Below are positions 1-10,645 of a stretch of DNA of 64,000 nucleotides, in pieces. A program made the position numbers and the translations under genes. The DNA comes from Dendrocalamus latiflorus. Lineage: Eukaryota > Streptophyta > Magnoliopsida > Poales > Poaceae. The stretch's first letter is position 1. Each line of letters opens with the position of its first letter. The notes beneath the pieces were generated by a model. The model saw nothing but the letters and a program-made list of their open reading frames with translations, made no database searches and was not told where the DNA came from. The DNA lies in NCBI GenBank assembly GCA_017311315.1, contig CM029642.1, forward strand, positions 12,102,596-12,166,595. Direction: 5' to 3'.

Positions 1-221
1 TTCCATAGTAGTATCTCACATCGATATGTGGGGTGTTACAAAAGGGCTTCTCCGGTGGCTCTAGCGGTGGTGGTAGTCAAAGAAAGTTTGACAAAACCGA
101 GGTGATGTGCTATAAATGCCAAGAGCTTGGTCACTTCGCATACGAGTGTCCTGAGAAAAGAAAGGAGGAGAAAGCTCTACTCTATGGAGTTCATAATGAT
201 GATGAGCCAATTTTTCTGTGA
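1..221 (+). pseudogene. Copia gag C-terminal fragment with CCHC zinc knuckle
   Basis: An open frame ending at 221 encodes a Gly/Ser-rich linker followed by a CCHC zinc knuckle (CYKCQELGHFAYEC) and an acidic tail. This is the nucleocapsid part of a Ty1/Copia Gag, which binds element RNA in the virus-like particle. No protease, integrase or reverse transcriptase follows: 40 bases after the stop lies a polypurine tract and then an LTR. The element therefore lost pol or is a non-autonomous derivative. The 5' part lies outside the window. The knuckle is clear; family assignment below Copia is not attempted. Confidence 0.75.
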
Positions 222-245
222 AGATATGTGAGGTGTGGTCAGTCA

Positions 246-260
246 AGATTAGGGGAAAAA
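246..260 (+). other. Polypurine tract of Copia element
   Basis: The purine run AGATTAGGGGAAAAA lies directly against TGTTAG, the first bases of the LTR. This is the expected primer site for plus-strand DNA synthesis. Its position fixes the left edge of the 3' LTR and the plus orientation of the element. Confidence 0.7.
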
Positions 261-1257
261 TGTTAGATACTAATCTTGACAAAATCTATATCTGCATGTT
301 TACTTTGGTTATTTGCATGTAGTGAATGTGGTGTATAGGTCTTTGCATGGTAGCATTGTGTGGCACCAAGAGAAACGCACGGCAATACGTGTGAAACATA
401 CAAGTATGGAGGTTTGGACCGGAGTGCATGTTGAACCGTGAGAAGCAAAACATGTTGACCAGAGTGCATATTGGACCGGAGGCACCAATATCTACGATGT
501 GCAAAGGGTTGCGGCATGTGTTCTGTGTGTTTGTTGTGCGCGTAGCCTGTAGTGGTTGTGAGCTATAATAGTCGTATAAGCTATAGTGGTCGTAGAAGCT
601 GCAGTTGTCGTAAGCTGCTGTGGTCAGAAGCTGCAGTGGTCGTAAGCTGCTGTGGTCAGAAGCTGCTGTGGTCAGAGCGTCTGAGTACTATAGTATACGA
701 AGCGTCCGAGTATTGTAACAGTCGGAACGTCTGTAACAGCCAGAGCATCTGAGTAGCAGTCCTAACTTGAGTCAATAAGTTGGTCGAGTTGTGTGAATCA
801 TGAAGAAATTTCAAGAGGTCAGTGGCATAAGATTAGGTACTAGTTATTAGGTAGTGGAGTCAATGGGTGCGTAAAATATAAGTCGTGTGACCGTGTGTAC
901 GTGCAGGGGCGGAACCAAGCTCAACCCAAGCCCCGGGCTAGGCCAACTGGTTTTGGGTCGATATAGGCTTTCATTTCTAGCATTTCACACCCAAGTTAAT
1001 ATTCTTCATGGGCTTTGGTTTCCAGGACTCGGGGTATAGCCCACCTAACCCGAGGTCTAGTTTCGCCCCTGTGTACGTAAGGTTTATTTAAACCGTGTAC
1101 TTCTGTTAAGCAAATTTGAGGTAATAGAAATGATTAAGCGATTCAATCCCAAAGAGCTTCTTCGCGTGTATTTATCTCCCTCCGCATGTGTTTATTTAGA
1201 GAAACAAGAGAGACCAGAATTTTCCAATAAAGAGGATTGAGCTATTCAATCCCAACA
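261..1257 (+). repeat. 3' LTR of Copia element (about 1.0 kb)
   Basis: The segment starts TGTTAG right after the polypurine tract and ends in CAATCCCAACA, giving TG...CA ends. It includes a later MITE insertion at 904-1071, so the original LTR was about 0.82 kb. The partner LTR is outside the window, so the right edge rests on the terminal CA and on the typical end sequence only. No target duplication can be checked. Confidence 0.65.
904..1071. mobile_element. hAT-type MITE (168 bp) inside the Copia LTR
   Basis: Terminal inverted repeats begin CAGGGGCGGAAC on the left and read CAGGGGCGAAAC on the complement of the right end. They are flanked by an 8 bp near-duplication, TGTACGTG at 896-903 and TGTACGTA at 1072-1079. 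An 8 bp target duplication with short CAGGGGC ends is typical of non-autonomous hAT elements. It has no coding capacity and dates after the LTR it interrupts. Confidence 0.75.
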
Positions 1258-2019
1258 GCCTGGTCTGGTTCATCCCAGCAAGCAACATTGCGCAGCTCAA
1301 ATTCATTACCGCCTGCACTAATCTTTGCCGTGTTCCTCCCCGACTAACCTTCAAGTTGATTTTGGAGTACTAGGCAACTTACCTGTAAGTTGTTCAGTTG
1401 GTGCGTGCTGCAGTAGTAGTGGCAGCATTCTCTCTTCAGCTTGCTCGCCAACTCCTCGAGTCGAGGGAGATGCCACCGCCGCCGCCAACGCCGGCGTGGG
1501 GAGGCCATCCGCCTCATGGCGCTAGCTCGAAGACGGCGGGCCCGAAACCGACGGCCACGGCTCGCTGCTGGTGCGGCTGGTACCGCTCCGCCTCCGATGC
1601 ATCAGCCGTCGCGACGGATCAAGAGAAGAGAAACGCTGGGCGTTTGAACCGTGTGAAGAGCTGTTTTTTGCTTGCAACTTGTTTATGGGCCGTCCAAGCA
1701 TAACGGGTTGATGGGCCCTGGCTGTCCAACATATTGGGTTGGGCTCTAAAGTGAATGCTTTAAATTCAGTTGAGGAGAGCTCTGTTTTCTTTTTTGAAGA
1801 ACAGATAGCTTGCTTTGGTGCTTGCGTTCTGGGTTAACTCGCCGAATTTTCCCGTTAGATGCTACAACACATATGTTTATATCGGAGTATAGCGTCGTAC
1901 TTAATTATATAATTCTGATACTTATGATGAGCACTATGATATATATATATATATATAAGGTAAGGTAAACATATACTATTATATCAATGATTTCAGTCGT
2001 TTACTTCATGCAATCAGGC
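1258..2019. other. Unassigned intergenic stretch with GC-rich block and AT microsatellite
   Basis: Bases 1440-1640 are GC-rich and contain a small open frame on plus (1398-1703) with a Pro-rich start, but I recognise no domain and cannot support it as a gene. It could be a captured 5' exon. A short (AT)n run lies at about 1939-1958. The rest is AT-rich with no recognised feature. Confidence 0.4.
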
Positions 2020-2330
2020 TGAACAAGTGCTTACGCTCTCTGTCAATCCGCGTCAGATCTCCGGCCGATGATGGCGGCAGTCCTTGGATTGAACAACTCC
2101 ATCAACTCAACAAGATAACTCCTTGACAGTCAAGAGGATGCCATACGTGTCCTCGGCAAGCTTGTCGGCTTACGCTGTCTCAGGCTCCGGCGCAAGTCGC
2201 ACGTCCAAGGTGATCGATCTCGCCGTCCTGAGAAGGGAATTCAGAAGCCTCAGGTTTCTTCTCACCGTACGTCAAAGGGGATTCAGAAATCACGATCAAG
2301 AAACTGCATGCTGTGTCGAGTGAGTGGACA
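2020..2330 (+). pseudogene. Possible NLR leucine-rich-repeat fragment
   Basis: Translation of 2024-2115 gives a stretch containing LRSLSIRV and WIEQLHQLNKI. The spacing resembles LRR segments of grass CC-NB-LRR resistance proteins. It continues in a second frame (open 2123-2323) with no clear LRR consensus. There is no NB-ARC domain, start codon or promoter nearby. If real, it is a short broken scrap. The call rests on weak resemblance only. Confidence 0.25.
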
Positions 2331-2601
2331 TGAGGGGAGGCCCATCCGAGGAAGCCCGAAGCCCTGCCGGGCCTGTCCGGATCCGTGGAGCTGCCGGTAC
2401 CCCACGCCGAGTCGCCGGCACGGCAGGGTCGATCGTACGAGGAGTTTAGCAAATCCATACTCTTAAAATAGTCGAGCTGCTTTTGTCCAGTTAGGCAAGC
2501 TAAACTAATCCCAGACTCAGCTGACTCTGCGTTTGTCCATGTGAACCTACAACGAACGCAGGCTGCATACCTGTTAAATAAATGCAAGCTCAGTGGAGTG
2601 T

Positions 2602-2724
2602 CTATACAACATTCGACTATTTTTGAGAACAAAAACAGTCAAATTTTGAGCCGTTAGATGGAGATCTAACGTCCCAGATCAATCTGACTGTTTTTGTCCT
2701 AAAAAACAATCGAATGTTGTATAG
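2602..2724. repeat. Short inverted-repeat element (MITE-like)
   Basis: CTATACAACATTCGA at the left is matched by TCGAATGTTGTATAG at the right, with complementary interior sequence (ACAGTCA against TGACTGT). The unit is 123 bp and would fold into a hairpin. I found no convincing target duplication, so the superfamily is open. Confidence 0.55.
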
Positions 2725-2849
2725 CAATACTCTTAACGGTAACAGCCAACGTACTGATTAATCATTGCCATCCGTCCGTCCTTCCATCTATCTATATCTA
2801 TACTAATTGAAGACTCCTTAAAGTGCTCCACGTTAATCATAGGAGATGA

Positions 2850-3560
2850 AAAAAGCTAAAAATTACCACAATAATTAAAAGAAAAATAGTTAGAAAGTCC
2901 CACGTTAATCGGCTAAAAAGAAAACATCTCAACCATTGGTTCGTGCGCAACAACATAATGTAGGGTTGAATAAAGCATGTGAAAAAATAGTTTTCACATG
3001 TGATTTCAACTAATGTAGGGTTGGATCAAACATTGTGTTCGTGCACAACAACACCATTGAAATAGAATTCGATTTCAACTAGACATGTGATTGTTGCAGA
3101 TGTGTCCGAATCAAAGAAGTCTTCTCCTGTTGGATCAAGTCTTACTAGGAAACTGAACGAATAAGAAAAGACAATGAAAAATTTTAGCAAAAATACAAAT
3201 ATTTTTTTGGAATAAATAGTTTTGGATTCAATTTCAGACCTACAAATAACCAAAAAATAAACATGAATTCGGAACTAAAAAAATATTAAAGTATGAATTA
3301 AAATTATTTTCGGAATACATAATTTCAGATTTAATATCACGCATACGAATAATCCAAAAAAAAAAACTAGAAGGCACACATTAATCCTAGGAGAAAAAAT
3401 ATAAAATAAACACACAATGAAAACGCCAAGAGAAAGATCCAAATAATTTTTGGAATAACTAATTTTGGATTTTAATTTCATACCTGCAAATAATCCAAAA
3501 TAAAACATGAATTCGGAATTAAAATAAAATTAAACATTCAAATCTTGCTTTGCTTGCGTC
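2850..3560. repeat. AT-rich degenerate repeats in the Helitron 5' region
   Basis: No gene is supported here. A module reading roughly GGAATAAATAGTTTTGGATT, then CATGAATTCGGAA, occurs in three diverged copies near 3200-3290, 3305-3360 and 3450-3535. The phrase CACGTTAATC also recurs (2829, 2903). The stretch looks like non-coding element DNA. Confidence 0.45.
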
Positions 3561-3574
3561 TTCCAGGACACCTA

Positions 3575-3836
3575 GACCCTGTTTTGGCGAGCTGTAGCTT
3601 TTTGACTTTCTGGCTGAAAAGCTATTTTTTGGGGCTTTTTAGCTGAAAGATAGCTGTAGTTTTTTGGGCCTACTTTTCAACCCATCAAAAACCAGAAAAA
3701 CACCTCTTACGTAGCTTTTCAGCTTTCAGTTCATTGTCCGTAAAGCTGACTTTTAGCTTATCCCATAAACCGCTGTAAAGTGAGCTTCTGGCTTTTTCGA
3801 AGCAGAAGCTGGCTTTAAGCCCCCAAACAGGGCCCA
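3575..3836. mobile_element. hAT-like MITE with CCCTGTTTTGG / CCAAACAGGG ends
   Basis: ACCCTGTTTTGG at the left pairs with CCCCCAAACAGGGCC at the right. The interior consists of facing AGCTGTAGCTTTT and AAAGCTGACTTTTAGC segments. About 260 bp, non-coding. The target duplication is not clear, so the hAT label is from end sequence only. Confidence 0.55.
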
Positions 3837-4666
3837 GTTGCCTTGACTTCTCGAAGCCAGATTTTAAAAATAATAATAATGGCCGACGGCCCACGGCGAT
3901 CGATCCGGACGGAGAGTACTGCAAAGTGTTGGGCTTGGACAGTCGGCCCTCCTAATCGGGATGTGTTACCACTAATGGGCCGCTTCTATACATGGACTTC
4001 CTCTGAGTCTAGCGTGCACAGAGATGTCCGAACGGACGGCCCAAGGCCCAACTCTTTTAAGCATGTCTGTCTATACGGTCTCGTTAAAGAGAAGGATTGC
4101 GTATCTGCACCGCTCGTATACATCAGGTATGTAGATCGATCTCTCAGCTCTTTCTCGCGTATTCTTTGTACCGTACACAACTGCAAACTACGGAGACGAA
4201 CAATGCACCTAAAGATAAGGATGGCCTAGCAAATCTCCCAGCCATGCTCCTATTTCCTTGTTTATACATACATTGTTTAATTTTCATCTTGCCGACATAC
4301 TTTCATATTTCTTGCTTAGCTAGCCTCTGCAATATAGTAGCACCCTTGAATTGCCAAATCAACGACCGGCTTAGGTCAATGTCTACCCTACTCTATAATA
4401 CACCAAAATTTTCTTTACTAAATCCACCCCCTCAACCACCCCCACAGTCATGCCTAATCTAAGTCCACCCAGATTTGTGTACCAAAGTAATCCAACTTCA
4501 TACAAATGAATGGCTTGGATCTCTCCACAAACTTTCTTCTCTTACTCATTGAAAGATCTACGGTCAAAATTATCTGGATCATGCACATGATTGAAGCCCC
4601 TCTCCCCTTCTCCTCTCGCATCCCCTGCATCCCCTCTCGCACCCGTCGCCTTCCCCTCTCACGCCC

Positions 4667-5552
4667 ATGCGCCTCCCTCCGCCCCTCAGGAACGCCGTCG
4701 CCGCCTCCTGCCCCTCTCCCCTTCCCCTCTCGCGCCGCCGCCCGCCTCCTTCCCCTCTCCCCTTCCCCTCTCCCCTTCCCCTCTCGCACTGCCGCCCGCC
4801 TCCTTCCCCTCTCCCCTTCCGTCCCCCGGTGCCGCCCTCCTCCGCCCCTCAGCACCGCCGCCGCCGCCTCCTTCCCCTCTCCCGGCGCCGCCCTCCTCCG
4901 CCCCTCAGCACCCCCGCCGCCTCCCTGCATCCCCCTCCTCCTCCTCCGCCGCCTCCTGCCTCCCACCACCAAATCCGTGCGCCTTCTGATATCTCCGCCG
5001 CTCCACCGCCACCGCCGCCTGCAGCGGATGTGAGCGCGGGGATGGGGCGCGTGTTGGGGCGGCCGATGGAGGACGTACGCGCTACCTACACCTTCGGCCG
5101 TGAGCTGGGGCGAGGCCAGTTCGGGGTCACCTACCTGGCGACGCACAAGGCCACGGGCCGCCGCTATGCCTGCAAGTCCATCGCCGCGCGGAAGCTCGCT
5201 CACAAGGACGACGTCAAGGACGTGCGCCGGGAGGTGCAGATCATGCACCACCTCACCGGCCACCGCAACATCATCGAGCTCCGGGGCGCCTACGAGGACC
5301 GCCACTCGGTCAACCTCGTCATGGAGCTCTGCGAGGGAGGGGAGCTCTTCGACCGGATCATCGCCAGGGGCCACTACTCCGAGCGCGCCGCCGCCGCGCT
5401 CTGCAGGGAGATCGTCTCCGTCGTCCACAGCAGCCACTCCATGGGGGTCATGCACAGGGACCTCAAACCCAAGAACTTCCTCTTCCTCAACAGGAGCGAG
5501 GACTCGCCTCTCAAGGCCACCGACTTTGGCCTCTCCGTCTTCTTCAAGCCCG
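4667..5552 (+). pseudogene. Captured first exon of a calcium-dependent protein kinase
   Basis: From an ATG at 5042 the frame encodes the N-lobe and part of the C-lobe of a CDPK-type Ser/Thr kinase: Gly loop (GRGQFG), the ATP-binding Lys (YACKS), hinge MELCEGGELFDR, catalytic HRDLKPKN and DFG. The catalytic loop has Lys where CDPKs have Glu (HRDLKPEN). The exon ends at FFKPG against a GT donor at 5553, the known end of exon 1 in this family. Activation loop, autoinhibitory segment and EF hands are absent, so it cannot make an active kinase. The frame is open back to 4667 but that part is Pro/Ser/Arg low complexity and was probably 5' UTR. Confidence 0.85.
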
Positions 5553-5946
5553 GTGCGTCGCTCGATCCTATGCTTTTATCTCTCTCGATTTACTAATGCA
5601 CTGTTTCTACTTCCTAACGTTCATTCCTATACCGGCTTGTTCCTAATTAACTACTCCACGAGCAATCACTCAGCATCGGTGTGTCGAGAGCTGCCAATTG
5701 AGATGGGCATTGTAGCCTGTAGGATTCTGCTTCATTAGGCGCCCGTGGTGGGTACGCAGATCACAACTTACGAGTGTGTCAACTGAAAGATGGATCAGAG
5801 AAGAAACCTCAACAAATGATTGTGCATAATGATTACTGTAGGATCGCTGGAGGGAAATGCCTTGTACATGTTATATTACTAACTTTCCATTGTTATTATC
5901 ACCAGTAAGTTTTTTGGTTAACTGTTAGTTTTGTGGTACTTAACAG
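5553..5946 (+). other. Truncated CDPK intron joined to unrelated captured sequence
   Basis: After the CDPK donor the sequence runs about 180 bp as intron-like DNA, then changes character near 5735 where the next captured piece should begin. No coding exon is recognised before the acceptor at 5945-5946. The junction point itself cannot be placed exactly. Confidence 0.4.
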
Positions 5947-6185
5947 CTGCGGCGATATGAAGAAGTAATTCGGTTTTGTGAAGAAACTCTGCATCTGGCA
6001 GAAAGAAATAATGTCCCTGTGTGTCCTGACGAGCATTCAAAAAACATTAACTTGGGCAACTACAGTTGCTCTGTGAAATTGTGGCGTTATTATCTTATAG
6101 GCAAGTCATATTTCTTCATAGGAAAGGTTGAAGAGGCTTATCAGTTCTTAAAGAAGTATGAGCAAGCATCACTTGTGGAATACAG
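5947..6185 (+). pseudogene. Captured exon of a TPR / DnaJ-TPR-type protein
   Basis: An open 239-base exon lies between a CAG acceptor and a GT donor (6186). It encodes helical repeats with RYEEVIRFCEETL and LIGKSYFFIGKVEEAYQFLKK, the alternating pattern of tetratricopeptide repeats, as in plant TPR proteins that carry a C-terminal J domain. TPR units bind chaperones or other proteins. It is a single internal exon; no start, stop or J domain is present. The fold is reasonably clear, the exact parent gene is not. The Copia insertion at 6228 lies in the intron that follows. Confidence 0.6.
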
Positions 6186-6227
6186 GTAATATTTTGTTAC
6201 CATTGCTATGTTAGTTTTGCATGTTTT

Positions 6228-7568
6228 TGTAGGACTACGGGTAGGCTACGCTAGCGCAAATTAATAAAAATTATGCCCGTAAACCAAGATCACTGCAGTT
6301 ATAGATCACGGAATTACCACTAGACGCGCAGGTGCGGAATTGATGCAGCACGTCGGGGCAGAGTAGTCGTACTACGTCGATGCAGCACGTCGGGGCAGAG
6401 TAGTCGTACTACTTCCTCGTCCTCGTCGCGGCGTCCAACGTACAACTCCTCTCTTGCGGTTCGTCCAAACGCTACAGATGCAGCGCCGCCAAAAGGTATC
6501 CACACGTACGGGAGGAAGCGACGCACGCCGGATTACTAGATCCGCGCGAGCGCCCAGGGCGTAGGAGGGGTGGCGGCCAGGGTTTGAGGAGGTCACGAAA
6601 TTCTCCCACTACCCTGTGCGCCCTAGCCCTCCTTTTATAGACGTCCTTATAATGGGCTTCAGCGAATGGAGGCCCATTAGGACTCAATACCCAGTCCAAC
6701 CCGGATCCAATCCGAATTAGGCTTCAGCCCTTAAGTGTGTGACCCTATGGGTTCACGTATGTTTAGACATGACACGAGTTTACCTACTCGGTCAATAGTT
6801 GGTAGCGGCCTCTAGCAAGACGTGCCAACTCCTAAACATACATAAAGATCATATCGAACGAACCATCACAACTTTATGTACATGCCAATCCCTTTGCCTC
6901 ACGATATTTGGTCGAGCTCCAAGCTGACCACTCTTTCTCGATCCTGTGATCCGGAATCCCTTACTAGGTTAACTCTTAACCTTAAGTAGCATGGCCATGC
7001 ATTTCTGGATCCGATCACTCGAGGGGCCCAGAGATATCTCTCTCAGGTAGAGAGGGGCAAATCCCATCTCGACTGACCATGCCTCGCAGCATGCTTCATG
7101 ACAAACCCGAAAGCTACCTTTATAACTACCCAGTTACGGAGCAACGTTTGATAGCCCCTAAGTAGGTCGATTCACATCTCAAGTACATGCGACAATCTCA
7201 GGTCTAAGGACAAGGCGTACACATTGTGTAGAGAGAGAACCATAAGTATAATTGTTATGTCTCATGTTGGGTCGGTCCAACCCCATGTTCTAAACATGTG
7301 TCCACATTATTGGTTTGACATCTCCATGTCTATGACCTGTGAAACATGGTCATCAACCGATACATGTGCTAATCCATTATTCACGTGTGTCCACACATGA
7401 ACTTCGACTAGGGACAACTTTAGAATAACCATACAAGTAAAGAGTTTCACAAACAAGTCACATACTTGTTAATCAATACAAAGGCAATATTCAAGGAACA
7501 TTTATTAAATCATGGATACAACGAAATATCATCATCTCTATGATTGCCTCTAGGGCATATTTCCAACA
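6228..7568 (-). repeat. Copia-1 3' LTR
   Basis: 1341 bp, TG...CA ends, matching 12941-14281 at all but about eight positions. A 30-odd base unit containing GCAGCACGTCGGGGCAGAG is present twice in tandem at about 6341-6402. Confidence 0.95.
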
Positions 7569-7580
7569 GTCTCCCACTTG
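7569..7580 (-). other. Copia-1 polypurine tract
   Basis: On the minus strand AAGTGGGAGAC abuts the LTR start TGTTGG. This is the expected plus-strand primer and supports the minus orientation. Confidence 0.7.
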
Positions 7581-7588
7581 CACTAGAG

Positions 7589-10500
7589 TCAATCTAGAAG
7601 ATATCTAATACCCATAGCTCTTGTGTGCGCCTCATGCTTAGGCTGTGGGAGAGGCTTCGTCAAAGGATCTGAAATATTCAAATCCGTATGTATTTTGCAT
7701 ATATTTAAATCTCCTCGATTGAGGATCTCTCGAATGAGATGAAACCGCCGCAGTATGTGTTTGTTCTTTTGGTGATTCCTTGGCTCCTTGGCTTGCGCAA
7801 TGGCCCCACTGTTATCACAGTAAAGATCCAGAGGACTGCATGCACTAGGAACCACACCTAGTTCAGATATGAACTTCCTTATCCAAACACCTTCCTTTGC
7901 TGCTTCAGAAGCTGCAATGTACTCGGCCTCCGTTGTAGAGTCAGCAACAGTCTCCTGCTTGGAACTCTTCCAACTGACCGCACCACCGTTCAAAATGAAC
8001 ACAAAACCCGATTGCGACTTGTAATCGTCTTTGTCGGTTTGGAAGCTTGCATCGGTGTAACCATTTACAACGAGCTCTTCCTCACCTCCGTAGACTAGGA
8101 ACACATCCTTAGTTCTTTTCAAATACTTGAGGATGTTTTTAACCGCTGTCCAGTGACTCTCACCAGGATCAGCCTGGTATCTGCTCGTAACACTTAAAGC
8201 ATAGGAAACATCTGGGCGAGTACATATCATAGCATACATGATAGATCCAATGGCCGAAGCATATGGAATCTTACTCATGTGATCTCGCTCATCAGTTGTC
8301 GAAGGACACTGAGTCTTGCCAAGATTTATGCCATGAGACATTGGCAAGAACCCTTTCTTTGCCTCCTCCATGTTGAACCGTTTCAACACTTTGTCAATAT
8401 AAGTACTCTGGCTTAATCCTATTAGCCTTTTTGATCTATCTCTATAGATCTTAATACCCAAAATATATGCCGCTTCCCCTAAGTCCTTCATTGAAAAACT
8501 ATTTTTCAGTGAGGTCTTAACGGACTCGAGCATAGGAATATCATTTCCAATCAGTAATATGTCATCTACATATAAGATTAGAAATACGAGCGAGCTCCCA
8601 CTTGACTTCTTGTAAACGCAAGATTCTTCTTCGTTTTTGATGAAGCCAAACCCTTTGACCACTTCATCAAAACGAATGTTCCAACTCCGAGATGCTTGCT
8701 TCAATCCATAAATGGATTTTTGAAGTTTGCATACTTTTCTAGCATTGATTGGATCGACAAAACCCTCGGGCTGTATCATATACACGTCCTCGGTTAAATT
8801 TCCATTAAGGAAAGCCGTTTTGACATCCATCTGCCATATCTCATAGTCGAAATATGCAGCAATAGCTAGAATGATCCGTATAGATTTAAGCATCGCTACA
8901 GGCGAGAAGGTCTCATCGTAGTCAACTCCTTGAACTTGCCGAAAACCTTTTGCGACAAGTCGAGCTTTATGGATATGAACATTTCCATCCATATCAATCT
9001 TCTTTTTATAGATCCATTTGCACTCTATGGTTTTAACACCATCAGGCGGGTCAACCAAGTTCCAAACTTGATTGTCTCCCATGGATGCTATCTCGGATCT
9101 CATGGCACTTTGCCATTTCTCAGAGTCTGGGTCCATCATTGCTTCCGCATAGGTCGTAGGCTCATCATTGTCTAACAATAACATATCTCGCGCATTGCGG
9201 AGCCTTTCCGACCTTCGTGGTGGTGGTGCTTCCTTTGCCATGGGTTCCTCAACTTGTTCTGCCACGTGGGCATCATTCGTCGAGTCTTCCCCGATTGGTT
9301 CATCTTGAACCTCTTCAAGCTGCACCGTTCTTCCACTTGTCTCCCTGTTGAGAAACTCTTTCTCTAGGAAAACACCACTTCGAGCGACAAACACTTTGCC
9401 CTCTAGTCGGTTGTAGAAGTAATATCCAAAGGTTTCCTTCGGATATCCCACGAAAATGCATTTATCCGACTTGGGTGTGAGCTTGTCCGACTGTAGTCGC
9501 TTGACAAACGCCTCACATCCCCAAATCTTTAGAAAAGACAAACTGTGACTCTTCCCAGTCCATATCTCATATGGTGTCTTAACTACGGATTTAGACGGTA
9601 CCCTATTAAGTGTGAAAGCTGCTGTTTCTAGAGCGTAACCCCAAAATGATAATGGTAGATCTGACTGGCTCATCATCGATCGAACCATGTCCAACAAGGT
9701 CCGATTACGCCGCTCGGATACCCCGTTTCTTTGAGGCGTTCCGGGCGGTGTTAGCTGTGGAACAATTCCGCAACTCTTCAGATGATTGCTAAATTCATGA
9801 CTCAAATACTCGCCACCACGATCAGATCGCAGAGCCTTAATTTTCTTGGCACGTTGATTTTCAACCTCATTCTGGAACTCTTTGAACTTTTCAAAAGTTT
9901 CAGACTTATGCTTCATTAAGTAGACATAGCCATATCTACTAAAATCATCAGTGAAAGTTATGAAGTAATGAAATCCACCTCTAGCAGTCGTGCTCATTGG
10001 TCCACATACATCAGTATGTATGATTTCCAACAAGTCTGATGCCCTCTCAAAAGAACCTTTGAAAGGTGACTTGGTCATCTTACCAAGCAAACAAGCTTCA
10101 CATGTCTCGTATGATTCAAAATCAAACGAAGTTAGAAGACCATCATCATGGAGCTTCTTCATGCGCTTTTCACTTATGTGACCCAAACGACAATGCCAAA
10201 CATAGGTGGGATTCAAATCATTAGGTCGAAGTCTTTTAGCATTTATGTTAAAGATGGGCGCATCATCAAGATTTAAAATAAATAACCCATTCACAATGGG
10301 CGCAAAAGCCACAAACATTTCATTTTTAGAGATCAAACAACCATTGTCTTTACTTGCAAATGAATAACCATCTCTCATCAAACATGAGGGAGATAAAATG
10401 TTTCGACTCATACTAGGAACATAATAACAATTATTCAATTCCATAATAAATCTTGAAGGAAGCTGAAGTTGCATGGTGCCGACGGTCAACGCAGCAACCC

Positions 10501-10645
10501 TTGCTTTATTTCCGACGCGAAAATCAACTTCACCTCTTGCGACTCCTCTACTTCTTATTAGCCCCTGCATCGAGTTGCAAATGTGAGCAACTGATCCGGT
10601 ATCAAATACCCAAGAGTTAATAGGAGAATCAGCAAGAAAAATGTC
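7589..10645 (-). CDS. pol: Copia-1 Pol: protease, integrase, reverse transcriptase, RNase H
   Basis: Open frame of 1019 codons downstream of, and in frame with, gag. In order: protease active site FDTGSVAHIC, which lies before the first ATG (at 10570); GAG-pre-integrase HHCC zinc finger (HCRLGH...CEACLLGK); integrase core with Asp (HTDVCGP), Asp (RSDRGGEY) and Glu (NGVSERRN); reverse transcriptase with YVDDILL; RNase H with YTDAS, TEAEYIAAS and a C-terminal His. No internal stop or frameshift is seen. Integrase before RT is the Copia order. Because the protease residues lie upstream of the first ATG, translation must come from readthrough of the gag stop, an alternative start or RNA processing, unless the element is defective. 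Confidence 0.93.
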   Translation of the reverse strand, partial: DIFLADSPINSWVFDTGSVAHICNSMQGLIRSRGVARGEVDFRVGNKARVAALTVGTMQLQLPSRFIMELNNCYYVPSMSRNILSPSCLMRDGYSFASKDNGCLISKNEMFVAFAPIVNGLFILNLDDAPIFNINAKRLRPNDLNPTYVWHCRLGHISEKRMKKLHDDGLLTSFDFESYETCEACLLGKMTKSPFKGSFERASDLLEIIHTDVCGPMSTTARGGFHYFITFTDDFSRYGYVYLMKHKSETFEKFKEFQNEVENQRAKKIKALRSDRGGEYLSHEFSNHLKSCGIVPQLTPPGTPQRNGVSERRNRTLLDMVRSMMSQSDLPLSFWGYALETAAFTLNRVPSKSVVKTPYEIWTGKSHSLSFLKIWGCEAFVKRLQSDKLTPKSDKCIFVGYPKETFGYYFYNRLEGKVFVARSGVFLEKEFLNRETSGRTVQLEEVQDEPIGEDSTNDAHVAEQVEEPMAKEAPPPRRSERLRNARDMLLLDNDEPTTYAEAMMDPDSEKWQSAMRSEIASMGDNQVWNLVDPPDGVKTIECKWIYKKKIDMDGNVHIHKARLVAKGFRQVQGVDYDETFSPVAMLKSIRIILAIAAYFDYEIWQMDVKTAFLNGNLTEDVYMIQPEGFVDPINARKVCKLQKSIYGLKQASRSWNIRFDEVVKGFGFIKNEEESCVYKKSSGSSLVFLILYVDDILLIGNDIPMLESVKTSLKNSFSMKDLGEAAYILGIKIYRDRSKRLIGLSQSTYIDKVLKRFNMEEAKKGFLPMSHGINLGKTQCPSTTDERDHMSKIPYASAIGSIMYAMICTRPDVSYALSVTSRYQADPGESHWTAVKNILKYLKRTKDVFLVYGGEEELVVNGYTDASFQTDKDDYKSQSGFVFILNGGAVSWKSSKQETVADSTTEAEYIAASEAAKEGVWIRKFISELGVVPSACSPLDLYCDNSGAIAQAKEPRNHQKNKHILRRFHLIREILNRGDLNICKIHTDLNISDPLTKPLPQPKHEAHTRAMGIRYLLD

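Noticed and set aside
1398..1703. Pro-rich 101-codon frame as a host gene
   Set aside because: No domain, promoter or splice partner; composition alone is not enough.
2180..2632. 150-codon minus-strand frame as a gene
   Set aside because: It has no recognisable domain, no start context, and ends within a MITE-like inverted repeat.
4454..5455. 333-codon minus-strand frame opposite the CDPK exon
   Set aside because: It is Arg/Gly low complexity and the mirror of a GC-rich exon whose plus-strand translation has all kinase motifs in order.
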